From Ectocarpus siliculosus (Eukaryota; Sar; Phaeophyceae; Ectocarpales; Ectocarpaceae), in the NCBI GenBank assembly GCA_000310025.1, contig FN649743.1, forward strand, positions 4,237,018 to 4,301,017: DNA of 64,000 bases. The letters run 5' to 3'. The translations under genes and the position numbers were made by a program. This document shows positions 11,273 through 24,230 of this stretch, piece after piece (the first letter of the stretch is position 1; every line of letters starts with the position of its first letter). The notes beneath the pieces were generated by a model. The model was given only the letters and a program-made list of their open reading frames with translations, did no database searches and was not told where the DNA came from.

Positions 11273-14200
11273 AAGAGACAGAGAGGTACACACCCGAGAG
11301 AGAGGGAGGCAGAATAGAGAGAAGGAGAAAGAGAGAGTAGAGAGACAGAGACAGAGACAGACAGACAGCAGAGACGGCTACGTCCCTTTGAGCCGCAGAA
11401 TGGTACACGATATATCGGCTCCTCCTCCTAACCTTTTCTTCGAAGTCGTACTCGTCCTTGTCGTCGGCGAGCCTCATGAGCAGATGCGGCACAACCTTCA
11501 CCTCGTGCAGCAGCCACGGGTGGTCCAGCTCCTCGAAGCAGCAGTTTCGGACACACCCGGCGACGCCCCATCTTCGCACCTGAGATGCATCCGTGCACGT
11601 AACGGCTTCACACGTTGAGGCGACACAGCACGGCCTCATAGGCTGTCCGATGGAAGCAACCCGCTCGACACAGCAGGAGGACGGTGCTTGGAGATGACTG
11701 CTGTAGACTTGGTGGTGGTGGTGGTGGTAAAATGAGTTTCCATGCGAAACTGGTGGGACGAGGTCCGGTCCGCAAAAACGAATGCAGCAAACACAGCGCG
11801 AAACGATCGACGGCATGTATACAACACACCACCACTGCAAACACTGCCAGCGGCAACAGCAACAGCACTCGCACCGACGACCACGAAGACCACCACGAAC
11901 AAACAACACGCTCACGGTTAGAACGAAACATGCAACAGCGCATAGCGCCTCTTGAATAAGGCTTTTTATCCACGTGCACGCAAAAAAGACGGCGGGCGTA
12001 CAAAGTTGATCGTATGCACCAGGTGATGATGGTTTCGCCGTGTGTACCCTCTCTCTGACGACGCGCTGCAGCCACGCCGGTCACCACCGAACCAACTACT
12101 GCTGACACAGGCCGGAAGCGTTATGCCCTTGTTTCACTCACGGGATTGGCGGAAGCTAGCTGCGGCAGAACCTCCGTCAGCGCCACGAGTGGATCCGGTC
12201 GCCTCAAGGCTCGTCTATCAAGGAAGAGTAAAATCAACATAAGGAAGGGGAAGGGGGGTGATGGGGGTGGGGGTCCCTTGTCAGCGACGGATCCACGGGC
12301 CTCCCAGCAGTAAACATGCGCTATCAACCTGCATAGGAAGACTGGACAATTTCACATTCTATGCTCGCCAAGGCTGCTCTTTGTGGCTAAGCTTCGCGGG
12401 TACAGTCGTCCGCCGTAGTCTAGCGGGTGTAGTATAACACTCCAGAACCGCACAATTTCCTGGCGAGATTGTTAAACATAACACTTCCTCCGACATGTTA
12501 TCCAGGTCGAGCACGGACATGTTGGGGGGAATCTCGGCCTCGTCCAGGGAAGAAAAAAAAGAAAAAAAGCGCGATGCGAGCGCGGCAGGCTCAGGAGCAA
12601 GTCCTACAAAGACGAGCGCAAGTGCCATGTAGCAATAACGAGAGAAAATATGGACGCTTCGCGAGATGCGCAACTGCACGTACCATTCACAACGCCACAT
12701 TTTTCGCTGGGCTAGCGCTGGCTGCAAAAACTGCCCCAAACTCTCTCTCTTTCTCTCTCCCTCCCTCCTCTCCATTCGGACAAAAAGTTGCTAGACGCCA
12801 CACAAACAAGGGCGAGTGTCAATCTCGCATGCCAGCTGAACAACTACACAGCCGCACCCACCATACGGGTAGAACTTGCGTTGGACATCAACGAGTGTCA
12901 CCGAAGACTCGTTCCTCAACCCTGGGAATCGAGGCAGATTATCACCCCAGGAACCAAGGCAGTAATATAACCGAGGTACCCTGAAGGAATCAAGATAGAA
13001 AATACCGAGGTACCCTATTAATAGGAATCATGACAGATATTGCCGACGTATTGGGTAAAGGTCAGAACGCTTTCGGGCGCATTCACTACAACACACCAAT
13101 CAGTCGTCTTACATTCCAAGCATTACACCCCCCGAATACTAGATATGGGAAACCAACAAACAAAGGGAGCGGAAGAAGCACCCCAAATTCTTGCGAAAAC
13201 CCTGCTGTGTGTAACCGACCAAAAGACCTCACCTTCCCTCCGGGATCCTGGCAGCGTTGCAAAGCACGCTCGCGCAGTGCTGCCATTGGTCGAGCACCTC
13301 CCCGCCCTTTCGTTCTCTCTTCTGCGTCGCCCCCCTTCCCTCGTCGTCGTCGTCGTCGTCTGCTTGGGTATCGCGGAGGGCCGCTCTCCTGTCCACCACC
13401 CTAGCCTGGACCGACACACAGCAGCAGCAGCAGCAGCCGTGGTTCGTGGTGGCATTGTTGCAGCATGTGGATAGCATCGCCGCAACCGGGTGTACTAGTG
13501 GCGTCAGTCATACGCTCGGCGTCAAAGCGCAGGTGGTCGAAAGTCGGATCAAATTTTGAAGGACCGCACCGTACGGCAGGGTGAGGGCAGAGTGGACACG
13601 GACCAAGATAAACGCTCTGCGTTTACCCGCCATATCTTCGATCATCCCGCCTTCCGTGGCATCGCGCAAGACGTGCTGTCTCCAACGCAGGAACAACCAC
13701 TACCGAAGGACATGACAACCCCTGCGTTCTGTAGAGTGCGTTCAATCCATGCTCGATCCTACCCCGTCCCGCCAACTCCTCCGCCGACCTCGAGCCAAGC
13801 AACCGTCGACCTGGACATGTAGCAATGCCAACAAAAACAGTCTAAACTCTAACTTCCCCCCGCCAATCAGCAAAGCAAGTGATCATCTAGTGACGAAGAC
13901 ATATACAAAAAGAAAAGTTCGCGAAACCACATGCCCGAGAAAACGAGCCCCCACTAGACATCGTCAACAAACCGCAACCCCCAAAAAAAAATTCCATACA
14001 AATGACGATTTCGCTCACACGTCGCAACAACTCCAAACAAGCGACACAGCTGACAAATCGAAACCAAGAGAATCGACAGGGCATGTAGAATGCAAACAAG
14101 CAAGAGCAAGAAATTCTCACGTCATCTCGACTGCCGCCAACGAGCACGGGGTAGGGCAACCCGTTGTCGGCCGGATGCTTCGCAAGCCACCGCGCCAGCC

Positions 14201-17200
14201 TCCTGATGTACTGGCCTTCCCGCAGCGCGCCGCCCGCGACGCCGACCTGCGCCAACTTCGTCGCTCCGACCTGGTATAAGTGTCACCGCGCCACGACAGG
14301 ATTCACTGAAATTAGAAGAACAACAGGCGCTCCATGCTTCCTGAAATAGTCTCCTAATGTATCGCACGTGGTACAAAGTGCATGTTCCTTTTCTAATTCC
14401 TTCAAGGTAAAGAGAAAGACAACCAAAAGTTGTGATACCTCCCAGTGTAATACAGACAACATTGAAGGTATGTTCTAGGGAGTACAGTAGACACGGAACC
14501 AAGAAGGGGCGTCGTAAAGGCGCCGGAATGATGCTTTCTTTTGTTTTCCCCCGGAAACCATTGTTCCCAGCAAGCAGCCTTGTCGGGTGGAAAAGAGCCA
14601 CACGCCACCCGCACAATCACGAAAATGAGTTCGTTGTGTGCTCACTCCCAGCGAGCGCATAACAAGCAACCTCAAACCCGAAGCACCGACGAAACACAAC
14701 AGTCGTGCACCCCCCCCGGTCCGCACCTTGGGGGAATCGATCATCTCCGTACGAGACTTCAAACTCAACACGCTAAAACAACCTGGCTTTGCGTGTTTTC
14801 GGAAGACAGTCCCAGGGAGGAGGATCGAGCCGCTCGAACTTGCGCATCTCACGGCAGGCGCATGTGGGTACATATTGGCCAGCACATCTGTTCATGGCCG
14901 TGCCATCGCCTCGGGACTTCGGTCTGGTGGTGGGTAGAGCTCGCTTTCCAACAAAAAAACTACGGGTACGCAGATCGGTTCAACCGTACGGGTTCATGAC
15001 GGAGCAGGCTCTGCTCCAAATGGCAAGAAACCAGAGAACCGGCAGTGACAGGAGGAGGCGCAGCAGAATGATACCAGAGTACGTAAAAAAAAAACGCTGA
15101 GAAACCAGGGGCGTGAAAGTGCGTGTCACACACGATAGGAAATAGGGTCCTATTTCAAACTTGGCCTCGCGACACAGACTGCCGGAGGGAGCAGTCATCA
15201 CGCCGTTGCCCGGAAAGCTTGTGTGCAACTTCGGCAAACGTCGGACCAGTTGCCCGTTGTCCCAGCAGACGACACACGGTGCGTTGTTATCGGCAACTTC
15301 AAAACCAGTTTTGGATGAGCGCACCACGATTCGCAGCTGGACGAATTCAGCACACAAAAGGCGAAATACAGCATGCGGGGCGCTTGAGTATTACCTGCAC
15401 ACGCGTCACGTTGGCGAGCAGCTGGAGACACAAGTCGCGCATGAAGGGTATACACTGCTCGTCCGACACTGCCTCCATCATCCTGGGATCACGGACAATT
15501 ACGCAAAATATGTCAACCGGAAGAAAAAAAAGGCACGGCAATTGTTGTTGTTGTTGTTGTTGGTGGTGTTGTCGATGTTGCCCTTTCGGCTGCTGCTGAA
15601 CAGGTGGTATAGCCTACCTATTGGCAGTTGGAACGTTGGGACAATTCGAATGTCCACGGGAGGCAACAACAAAGCACCCAGAAACGACCCTAGACACGGA
15701 ACAACTTCAGCCGCGCAGAAACGATACACGCTCAAAGAGGATAGTGCTTTGGTATGAATCCATGGTCGCGTTTATCGCAAAAATGTCTACAGGTATTTCC
15801 CACACAAATGCTATTGTCCATCGTACCTGTTAACGATGCCAGCCTTGCACATGTCCTCGAGTGCAGCCACAGAAGTCTCCTCCGCGCTCACGTTGACCAA
15901 ACATGATACCGCGTCCTTGCCAATGGTTCTGTGAAAAAAACGAACGAACGCCGGAAAGCACAACATCAACACACAAAACAATCGCCACCGACCTACATGT
16001 TGATTTTCGTTCTCGCTCATCCTGTGGTTGGGCAAATTAGTCGTGGATGTTCAACTTCTACTTTCGTGTTGTCGCGTACGTGTCCGGATGGACACCAGTG
16101 TTCATTGCTCCCACATCCACTTCCAACGACGTTCTTGCTCGTTGCACAGACCGAAGCAATCGGGAAAAGAGGCGTTTCGAAATCCCACCAAGCACACACC
16201 AGAAAACATCGAGAAAAACAAGATATCGACTTCTGCATCCGACATTCTCGGTATATATATCCTTGCCAAAAATAGAGAGATTAAAAAAACATGTTAGCCA
16301 ACAACACTACTCCCCAACGGCGGTAGGTGTTTCCTCAGCACGCAGCCATCACGCCAGATATCAAACGCGTTAATTAGTTGTCCCGCATTTTTTCGGCCCT
16401 GAATAAAAAAAGTCGACAGGATTGGAAGCGAGACGATAAGCACTCACCCCACGTCCCCCGAAATGCGGCACAACCACTTCACGGCACCGCACTTGTGCAG
16501 GAGCGCCACGCCCTCCTTGGTGGCGGATGCCGCTACAGCTGTAGCTGCCGCGGCTTGCCTGGTGTTCCACGTCGCGGTGTTCCACGTCGTTGTAGAGGCA
16601 TTTATTTTTCCAGAGGTAGCGATGCAAGAACGGGGGTCGAGATTGAAATCAACGGCGGCTTCGGCGTTTTTCCCAAGGAGTTTGTAGCGGTGCTGCGCTT
16701 CATTGGCGAAGGGGGGGGGGAGAATTGTCGTGGGGAACAGCAGTTATAGCAAGGGGCCCTCCGTCTGGAAACGTCGGAACACCCCTGGGCTATGTGTCAA
16801 TCTTAGTCCCGGCCGGGGGGGGGGGGGAATGGGCCTTATATGTCCCCGGGCGGGGACATTTTGACAAAATCCCCGGGGTATCGACATTTTCGGGTGCTTT
16901 TTTCAGCGCGCGCGCGCGGGATCCCACACAGAGCTAGTGGAAATTATCGAAACACCTTAAGAATACGCGTTAATCCTGTTCCCGAGGTCTAGTGTATGGT
17001 GTAGGAAATAGTATGACGACACGAAGCCTACAAATGAAGAGAATTTTATGGGTTTTAGAATGCGGCACGAAAGTCTTTTCAATGAAGAGTATATCGGTTT
17101 TACTATGGACACACTAAATCCTATACAACAGACTGCTGCAAGCGTGCCGCCTAAACCCCCTATATTGCGTGTCAATCTTGGCCCGGGGGGTGTGGTGTAG

Positions 17201-17517
17201 GGGGGTGGTGTTCCACGGTTTCCACATGGAGGGCCCCTTGGTTGTAGGGAAATTACAGATTTAACGTGTCATTTGGACTTTGGAGCAGCTGGCCATCTGC
17301 TAGCATGGCGCCGAGGTCCTTGGATTTCCCCAGCCAAGCTGGTACGTGGGGGGTGGGGGGGGGCTTACCGAATCTCTGGTCGAGGGTCGCGCAAGAATGG
17401 CACCGTTTCTTCGATCAGCTCGCGAGTGATGCTGCCAGTGTTGCGTTCGCCATGATTGCCTTCTGTCTGCTCTCCCGTTGTCTTGGTACCTGCTGTTGCA
17501 CCTTCGAAAGTCGACAT
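9014..17517 (-). CDS. HGH1: HGH1 homologue (FAM203 family, eEF2 chaperone), 12 exons
   Basis: Minus-strand exons: 17369-17517 (ATG at 17517), 16448-16558, 15827-15928, 15395-15482, 14121-14270, 12478-12538, 12142-12209, 11433-11579, 11008-11136, 10448-10549, 9878-9976, 9014-9313 (stop at 9014). All introns are GT-AG and all phases match; the total is 1506 bases, 501 residues. Family signatures: N-terminal PFLRDPRPEIRQAA, SCLVNVSAEE, LQLLANVTR, the hallmark RRWGVAGCVRNCCFEELDH, then RDIVEALLQLCAI. HGH1 proteins are armadillo-type helical repeats that help fold translation elongation factor 2 in the cytosol. It is longer than the usual roughly 350-390 residues, mainly from an added acidic, Gly/Glu-rich C-terminal tail in the last exon. 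Intron 1 holds an hAT-like MITE. The internal joins are strongly supported; the start codon is the best in-frame ATG. Confidence 0.92.
11238..11370. repeat. GA microsatellite and purine-rich tract
   Basis: A pure GA run covers about 11240-11269 and continues as degenerate GAGA/GACAGA motifs to about 11370. It lies in an HGH1 intron between the exons at 11008-11136 and 11433-11579. On the coding strand it is a long CT tract just after the donor site. Confidence 0.9.
16750..17240. mobile_element. hAT-like MITE in HGH1 intron 1
   Basis: A 491-base element bounded by inverted repeats of about 36 bases: the left end reads CAAGGGGCCCTCCGTCTGGA and the right end, reverse-complemented, starts CAAGGGGCCCTCC and then differs at several sites. 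The flanks gttatag and gttgtag form a 7-base target duplication with one mismatch. There is no ORF; short C and G runs and a CG dinucleotide tract (about 16909-16918) are inside. The CA-start and the 7-8 base duplication suggest the hAT superfamily. Only one copy is in the window, so the ends rest on symmetry alone. Confidence 0.65.
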
Positions 17518-20500
17518 TGGCCTGGGCCAATCAACAGCAACCACGCATGCAACGAAGCGCAGCAGAATGTGCTTTACTGATTGAAGTTTTCCGAGGCACA
17601 CGACGCTGCGGACGTGCAGCAGTCGCGCACCAGTAGCCTTGTCCAGAGGACTCGAGCAAAAAAAAAAAAAACGACGCATTCGTAGCTTGCCCCGTGTATG
17701 TCTCCCTGAAGCCAAGGCCGGGACATAAAAGCCTTTGAGGCATGATGCATAGGCAGCCTGAAATGGAAACTGCTACTTCGAAGCTTTTATTTACTGAAGA
17801 CCAGCTACTGTAAACTTCCAATGTAAACTGCTGTGTTGCACACAACTCCCATCGGTCGCCTTATAGCTGTTCCTGCTAAACGTGCCCCGCTGCCGCTGCC
17901 ACCATGCCGCATGTGCGAGAGGACACCCGGCACACCCACATGCAGTCGCAACCGGCTCAATACATATCACTAAATCGAGCAGTTGGTGTAGGGACTTGAG
18001 AAGTCGTCGTTTATGATGCACCCGTAGTGTTGGGTATATAACCTGAGCTGGTATAAACAACGTAGCTGTGTACATTGACGATCGCCGATCGCCACCAGAT
18101 TCAAACTTGAAATAATTCCGCCGCATGTGTCAGGGCGTAGAGCGTAGGTATGCACCATGGAAACGCATGCTCTAGCTCTCTGCGAGCATCAACACGCACT
18201 CAACCTCCACCCGTTGATGACTTCGATACACGTACAAGCTCTGGACGCAAGGAACACATCGGTGGGAGCAAGCAACTGGGCAAAACATCAACACCAGTGT
18301 GTAGAGAGAAGTTGTGTGGTTTGCGGGGCGCGGCACGAGACCGTGTTCTACGCTACAGCTGCTGCTGAGAAAAAGTCCCTACTCGATGCGAGAATGACTC
18401 GTGGACGACAAGCAGCTCGATCGCACCTTGTGTCCAGTGAAAGTAGTGCGCACAGGTCAGGCAGAGACCGGCAAGTGCTGAGTGCTGAAAGCAGGATGTT
18501 GGATGTTCAAAATGTTCGAGACCGGCTACCAAAGGTTTTCCACAACATTCAAGAGCGTGTTTCGTTCATGTTCAATTTGCAGATCTTCTCGGTCGGGAGC
18601 TCGGGAGCTGTCTCGGAGTCCGAACTCCGAGAATGGGAAGCAAAGCCTCGGGGCGCGCGCGAACGAGAGGGGCGAAGATAAAGAGAGACTTGTGTATTTT
18701 CAGAGAGACCAATGGATGTATCGCTTCCCCACTCCGTTCACGTCTCAACTCTGAATCTCTCGGTATGTATCCAATGTATCCAGAAAACGCTAAAAATACT
18801 AAGAGGAAACCTGCGCGCCGTTCGGATATTTCCCTTTTTGGAAAGTTATTTTGGAAGGAAAGAGAGAGCCTGTTTCCAAATGCAGGCAATAATACGTTGC
18901 CGTTGCGGGCGTGGGCGAGGACAGACAAAAAGGGTTGACGACGCGGATACACACACTGTCAGATGTTCATGCATTCATTGTGCATGTAGTGTTGTCTGAC
19001 CGCTTTTTTCCCCGCCAACAACGTTTTGACAAGCCTTAGAACCATGGCCGACATTTTTCACGCATGACAAGAGGCTCTGATACATGTACGCGCCCGTACT
19101 TTTTGAGAACCTGGCAGCTATGCATAGGAGCTCCATCAACATAATTTTTTTTCGAGCAACAACAACTGCAAGCGCACATTTACGATGGCCGACTACCAAT
19201 ACCCGGGCCTCGCGCATTATTATGCAACGGGAGACATTCCCTACGATAGGGGTGCAAAAATACGAGCTGATTACGCGGTGGCTAAGGGTTGGCTGTAAGC
19301 AGTGGCGTGTACTGTGCAGGCAGTAGGGTTTCAACCCTACCGACTCACTATCTCGGCTTGGCTTCTCGGGGCGGTTATTTCGTATTTCGGCATGCTTTGG
19401 CGTCATTACACATCGTCGTTCGACCAATATACAATTGTAGGACAGGAGTTAGTTAACGTTCCATGCCCCATGCTAGGAGGCACGTCCACGGCCACCGCGC
19501 AATGTGCCGAATGATCGTGTCAATATAGAGGGGGCGGGAGGCCGAACCGTCCCGCCAGTTGTTCCCCGGGGGAGCAAAGGTCATCCATCTCTGACAGTCT
19601 AGACCTTCGACCCGGGAGCGCGATCGTTTCACGCACGCACGCTACCTCTGAGATACTTCCGCAGGGATGCCGGTTTTCGCGCGTCAATTAATTGCAGTTG
19701 GTGTCATCAATTACAGACCCGTTGATGATGTTTCTAGAGGTGTAGCAATTGCTGCAGACGATGCAAGCCGAAAGAAGCTGCCCACCGTCCGTGACGAGCG
19801 TTTCCAAGGCCCGTCTTACCCAGCATTGCGATGAAAGTGCCTCCCAACGAAATACGCGCGTGTTGGAGAGCAAGACAAGAGCCACTACTACCCAAACCCA
19901 ACCGCTACGCCGACATATTCAAATCCATACGCATACTCGCGAACGTTGCCAAAGGTTTTGCGAATCTAACCCGATTTTGCTACCTTGAGGTTCTTTGCAG
20001 AAAAAAATAGCATGTCGGCAAAAAATATCTGATTTCTGTTCAAGCGCCTTTCTGGCCAGTACCGCCATGAGCAAGAGCAAGAGGACGGAATGCCAATATT
20101 CAGCGCATTTTCTTGCACATTTTGGCGAAATCACGCTATCGGTACATCCAGCGGAGGCGGACTCACAAAAGTGCACGTGTCCAACCTACACCCTCTTGTT
20201 CTAATCTATTGAAACACGTACACGACACAATGTTGCAGCGTCGACTTTCACAAAGAATTATCTCACCTCTTGGAGCAAGGCGACAGCTGCATGCATCGAT
20301 TTTCTATATTGTCAGAATGCACGAACACGAGCCGTGCGTTTGCCGCAACGCTTCGAACGACCAATCAGCGACCAAACCAGAACTGCTTGGACGGTCAAGC
20401 GGCTAACCTCCCGATTGCAACAGGAAAATAACTACTGCAACGACAACGACAACGCAGTGTCGTGCTAGTGAACTCCTCCGAATCGAAAAAATACAACTAC

Positions 20501-20903
20501 CGTTAACAACACTTTTTTCGGGTACATTCTTAACAGCAATGGCCACCTTGGTGGGTGACGGAGGGAAATTCAATCGAGCGAGGCCTAAGACTTGTACACT
20601 GAAACGCGACCGGCATGCGTATCGAGAACCCTGTGCGTCCAGCTACAGTAGTCATCTACACCAATTAAAAAAAAAAAAAACACCAAGAACATAGATGAAA
20701 AACACCACAATGATCGTCATTGTGGCGCACGCACCACCCTTGGAACCGCTTCGCAACTCTCGTGTGCTGGATGTGCCATTCGCCACATAATGTCGTGCCT
20801 CCTTAACTGGCCAACCCATCTTCCGTGCATGCCCGGGGAGAGCAATGTCCGAAGCGCCAGTCCATGGAGAAAGCAGGTAGACTGGCGAAAATGCGGCTCT
20901 CAC
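17518..20903. other. No gene recognised
   Basis: The first few hundred bases should be the promoter and 5' leader of HGH1. The rest has only ORFs under 180 codons without recognisable domains. The longest, on the plus strand at 18157-18681, has mixed composition and no splice-supported continuation. Confidence 0.4.
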
Positions 20904-21136
20904 CCGCTTAAGGGACGTCAGGTCTTCGATGAATACCTGTAAAGACACATGTGAGAGCGCCAAGAACAATGACGCTACTGTTGTCTGTTATTTCTTCAAC
21001 AATAATAACCCTTCCGGGCTCTGCTCAGTACCTTCAAACATCTCCAATGACGCGGACGCCTGCCAAGGTCAATAATCAGATCTTGACTTTGACCGCCGGT
21101 CGGTGTGGACGTCGGCAGGTCAAACATGGCTCGAAC
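20904..21136 (-). CDS. Two possible exons of an unidentified minus-strand gene
   Basis: Candidate exons at 21032-21136 (35 codons) and 20904-20936 (11 codons) are both phase 0 and have good splice signals: the small exon follows a pyrimidine-rich stretch ending TTTACAG and is followed by GTGAGA. Joined, they read smoothly through WRCLKVFIEDLTSLKR. They could be the 3' part of the ankyrin gene upstream on the same strand, but the phase of that gene's likely donor does not fit directly. No family is recognised. Confidence 0.3.
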
Positions 21137-21680
21137 CTTGGTGTGGCAGTAGCAACCAAAATAGCTTCTAGACGTAAAACGAGACATTCCTTCACGATTT
21201 CGTCGACACACCCACCAAAAATCGTATATTTGCAGAACGGGGTTCGAGACGGCAGGATGGCAGCCAGTCTACATCAATACAAACAGGACTGTAGCGGTAT
21301 CATTGATGTAGAGGAACGAGGGGGCCATTGTACCTCGTCGCAAACGTACCACGTCACACGTCAAGATGGCACCGCGACAAACAGCCAGTGTATTGTCATG
21401 GTGATTGTCGCAGCAGAAAACCACGCCTACACCAAGGAAGTTCAATGTAACAAGGGACTGCTACCACCATCTGGTGGATTCCTGGTATGGATATGATAAC
21501 TCCTCTTCGAGGTGCTTATCTGTCGAATTCTACGCGATGGACGCCCCCCGGGCAACTTCACAGTTCGAACCCCCGTAAGATTGATCTAGACGCATCGATA
21601 GGTTCCTGACTACTGTTTGAGTGCCGATCAACCTTTCGATGAACTACTGTCGGTTAGATCTATTCAACATACCCAACAGA

Positions 21681-23006
21681 TCAGCCCAATAGTTCCAGCC
21701 CTGGACCAATACATCCTGCCCACCTGAGCACGGCCGACAGAAGGGCGTTGCGTCTTGTGCTCAATCCTAGAACCGGGAACATCCTGCTGCGCGGGGACGG
21801 AGTCACCTTGGTCCTCTTTGTAACCTCTGCAGTATGAGCTATATCTGGGGCATCGCTTACCCACAGCCAAGAGGCTGCGTGAACTGCCTCAACCCTTAGC
21901 AGCAAGCGGTGGACGGCGTTCAGCTTGTGGGCCTGCTCTTCTGTGATGTCCCTTCCTATGACCCTGTTCTCGCCGAGGTAGTGGTCCACGAGCCCTAGGG
22001 GGGTTTCTTCCACGGGTAAAAATCCAAGTTTCAACACTCGAACTACCGATGTTGTGTCCGCGCCGGCGTCAATAATCATGCGCACGATCCTGGGAAAGCA
22101 CCATCTGTCACCTTCATCTTCAATGCTGCATAGCAGAGGTGTTCTGCCGAAAGGGTCGCGCGCTTCGTCCACGTAGGCACCGGTGGGATTCCCTTGCAGC
22201 TGTTGCTGCCGCAAGAGGAATTTGATCGACCCTTCCCGGTTCTCCTTGATCGCGCCGATAAGGGCGATACCCGTGTCGACCACTCCAGCATTAGCCAAAA
22301 CGGCCATGGTGTCTACAAACTGTTCCTTGGCGGCGTGATAGAGAGCATGTGCGCCCCTGCTAGGACCACCACAGCCGTCGATCCCAAGCTGATCTAAAAA
22401 CTCGCGTACCACCAGGGAACGCCCTTTCCCCGCCGCCGCGTCCAATGGGACAAATCTATCGCGCGAAACGTTCAGTCGTATCAACAGCGGGTCCGCTTTT
22501 GCACGAAGGAAAGCCCGGACCGCTTCCACATGGCCTCGCTCACACGCTATGTACAGTGGGGTCGCTCTATCGAACCTGCGGCTGTTGAGATTCGCGCCTG
22601 CCTCGATGAGTGCTTTAATCAGTGCGGCGTGCCCCTTGTCCGCAGCTAGGTGAAGCGGCCTAGAGCCGTTTGTAGAGGTCGCCGCTTCCAGGTCGGCACC
22701 GGCGTTCACGAGCATCTTGCAAACAGCTAGGTTGCCGTACTGGGCGCAAGTGAGAAGAGCCGTAAAGCCAAGGTCCGCCACTATCAACACGTTGGCCCCC
22801 TCCTTCACCAGAATCCTCACGATGCGCGTATAACCTCTCTGGGATGCTACCATTAGAGGGGTCCAGCCATCAGGATCGCCTTGGTTGATATTAATCAAGC
22901 CCGAGGAGAGGATGGCTGCGGTGCGCTGGGTGGAGCCTGTATCGGCGGCAAAATGCAGCTCATTTTTGGGACCTCGAGGCCACTTCTCTTGGGCAGGCAT
23001 GATCAT
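21681..23006 (-). CDS. Ankyrin-repeat protein
   Basis: One open frame of about 441 residues from ATG at 23006 (a second ATG six bases on); the frame is open further upstream but there reads only a translated minisatellite. Six to seven ankyrin repeats are visible, for example GWTPLMVASQRGYTRIVRIL, SRPLHLAADKGHAALIKALI and ATPLYIACERGHVEAVRAFL, each ending in an ANL/ADL-type loop. A conserved-looking tail follows (HRLLLRVEAVHAASWLW) with a basic stretch after it. Near the 3' end CTCAG followed by GTGGGC could be a splice donor, so the last 14 codons may be intronic. Ankyrin arrays mediate protein contacts; partner and place in the cell are not shown. Confidence 0.8.
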   Translation of the reverse strand: MIMPAQEKWPRGPKNELHFAADTGSTQRTAAILSSGLININQGDPDGWTPLMVASQRGYTRIVRILVKEGANVLIVADLGFTALLTCAQYGNLAVCKMLVNAGADLEAATSTNGSRPLHLAADKGHAALIKALIEAGANLNSRRFDRATPLYIACERGHVEAVRAFLRAKADPLLIRLNVSRDRFVPLDAAAGKGRSLVVREFLDQLGIDGCGGPSRGAHALYHAAKEQFVDTMAVLANAGVVDTGIALIGAIKENREGSIKFLLRQQQLQGNPTGAYVDEARDPFGRTPLLCSIEDEGDRWCFPRIVRMIIDAGADTTSVVRVLKLGFLPVEETPLGLVDHYLGENRVIGRDITEEQAHKLNAVHRLLLRVEAVHAASWLWVSDAPDIAHTAEVTKRTKVTPSPRSRMFPVLGLSTRRNALLSAVLRWAGCIGPGLELLG

Positions 23007-23070
23007 CTCACTTGCTACAAGGTGTGCTCTCGTAACTCGCTTTATCCTGCGAGAGACAGCAGAGAGGATG

Positions 23071-23125
23071 ACGCCCACACGCCCACACGCCCACACGCCC
23101 ACACGCCCGCACGCCCGCACACCCG
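23071..23125. repeat. Minisatellite, 10-base unit
   Basis: Tandem units of CCCACACG with variants CCCGCACG, about five and a half copies, just upstream of the ankyrin start codon. On the minus strand it would code for repeated VGVWACGR if translation started further upstream, which I think unlikely. Confidence 0.85.
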
Positions 23126-24230
23126 TCTGAGGCTGGCCCAGAGCCCAGGCTATATTCTCCCAATGAGTTTATCACGGAGGGCATTGATTGGATGATGTGG
23201 ACAGTCCCGTCAACACAAGACACAGCGCAATACGCTGCTACAACCCCCGATATTGTATATTGTATCTGGTATGAGGTTAGAGAAGGTAACGGGCGGTGTC
23301 ATGATTGCATCATGGCCACGAATCAAACCGATCTCGCATTTAATTCCGCTCGCGCAGGGCCACGGCGAGGCTTGCTTGCTACCATCTCACGAAAACACTA
23401 GCGAATGGACTATGGACGTACGTCCTGATCATGGTGGCCTCCGCATGCTACACCCTGACCGGCCTGTGCTGCGTGTGGGCCATGTGGAAGTTGAGGAGAG
23501 AGTTTTTCATCGCCCTAAGGTAGACGACGCTGAATGCTGTGAGTGGAATGCTTACTGCACCTCGTATGTAGATAAGCTGATACTTTCAGACCGTAGAAGA
23601 GGCACCACACGGGCACTTCTCTGGTCTAGATGCATACCGTAGTGTAAATGCAGTAAATAGTAGACACAGCAGTAATACAACCTTTGATCAGGGGCAAAGC
23701 CGTGTAGGGAATCAGCGCGCGGGTCCAAAGTCAATGATTGATGGGGATTGGCATCGATTCTAAGGCTCAGCACTCGCTTTGATACCCTAGACTACTGTAT
23801 GTAGTTGCCTTGATACTCCTTGGTATGCTTCGTAGCAGTATCGGGTGACCCCCTGAGAGCGATTCAGACAGAGAGCCTTCGCGCCATTTATAGGGTCTGG
23901 TCGAACAACAATACTGCTGTAGTAGTCTAGGCTGTGGAGCCAGTTCGTTTAGTTTCTGATTGCTTTGCAAAGAAAGGTCAGAATCTTGGTCCGAAAAACG
24001 ACTTGAAGTAATAATGTGGTTCCGCCCACAGGAAGCACCCAGGGGCCAGCGCTGCAGACAAAGGTGCTCATCAGGGCTGGCAAGCAACGTCCATGGAAGC
24101 TTGAAAGCTTCCATCATGATAGCTTTGAACAACTTAACGCTAACCCTAACCCCCAATGCTATCCTCAAGCTGAACTCGGGTGATATACTTCCACGGAAGT
24201 TATGCCTCCCGAGGTATTAGTCAAAACGTC
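23126..24230. other. No gene recognised
   Basis: Only short ORFs. This is the likely promoter side of the minus-strand ankyrin gene. A short telomere-like string CTAACCCTAACCCCC occurs near 24140, too short to mean much. Confidence 0.4.

Noticed and set aside
23007-23120. Longer N terminus for the ankyrin protein
   Set aside because: The extra codons translate the 10-base minisatellite; the ATG codons at 23006 and 23000 lie just before the natural start of the protein.
24130-24160. Interstitial telomere
   Set aside because: Only about two units; the same holds near 27571 and 63812.
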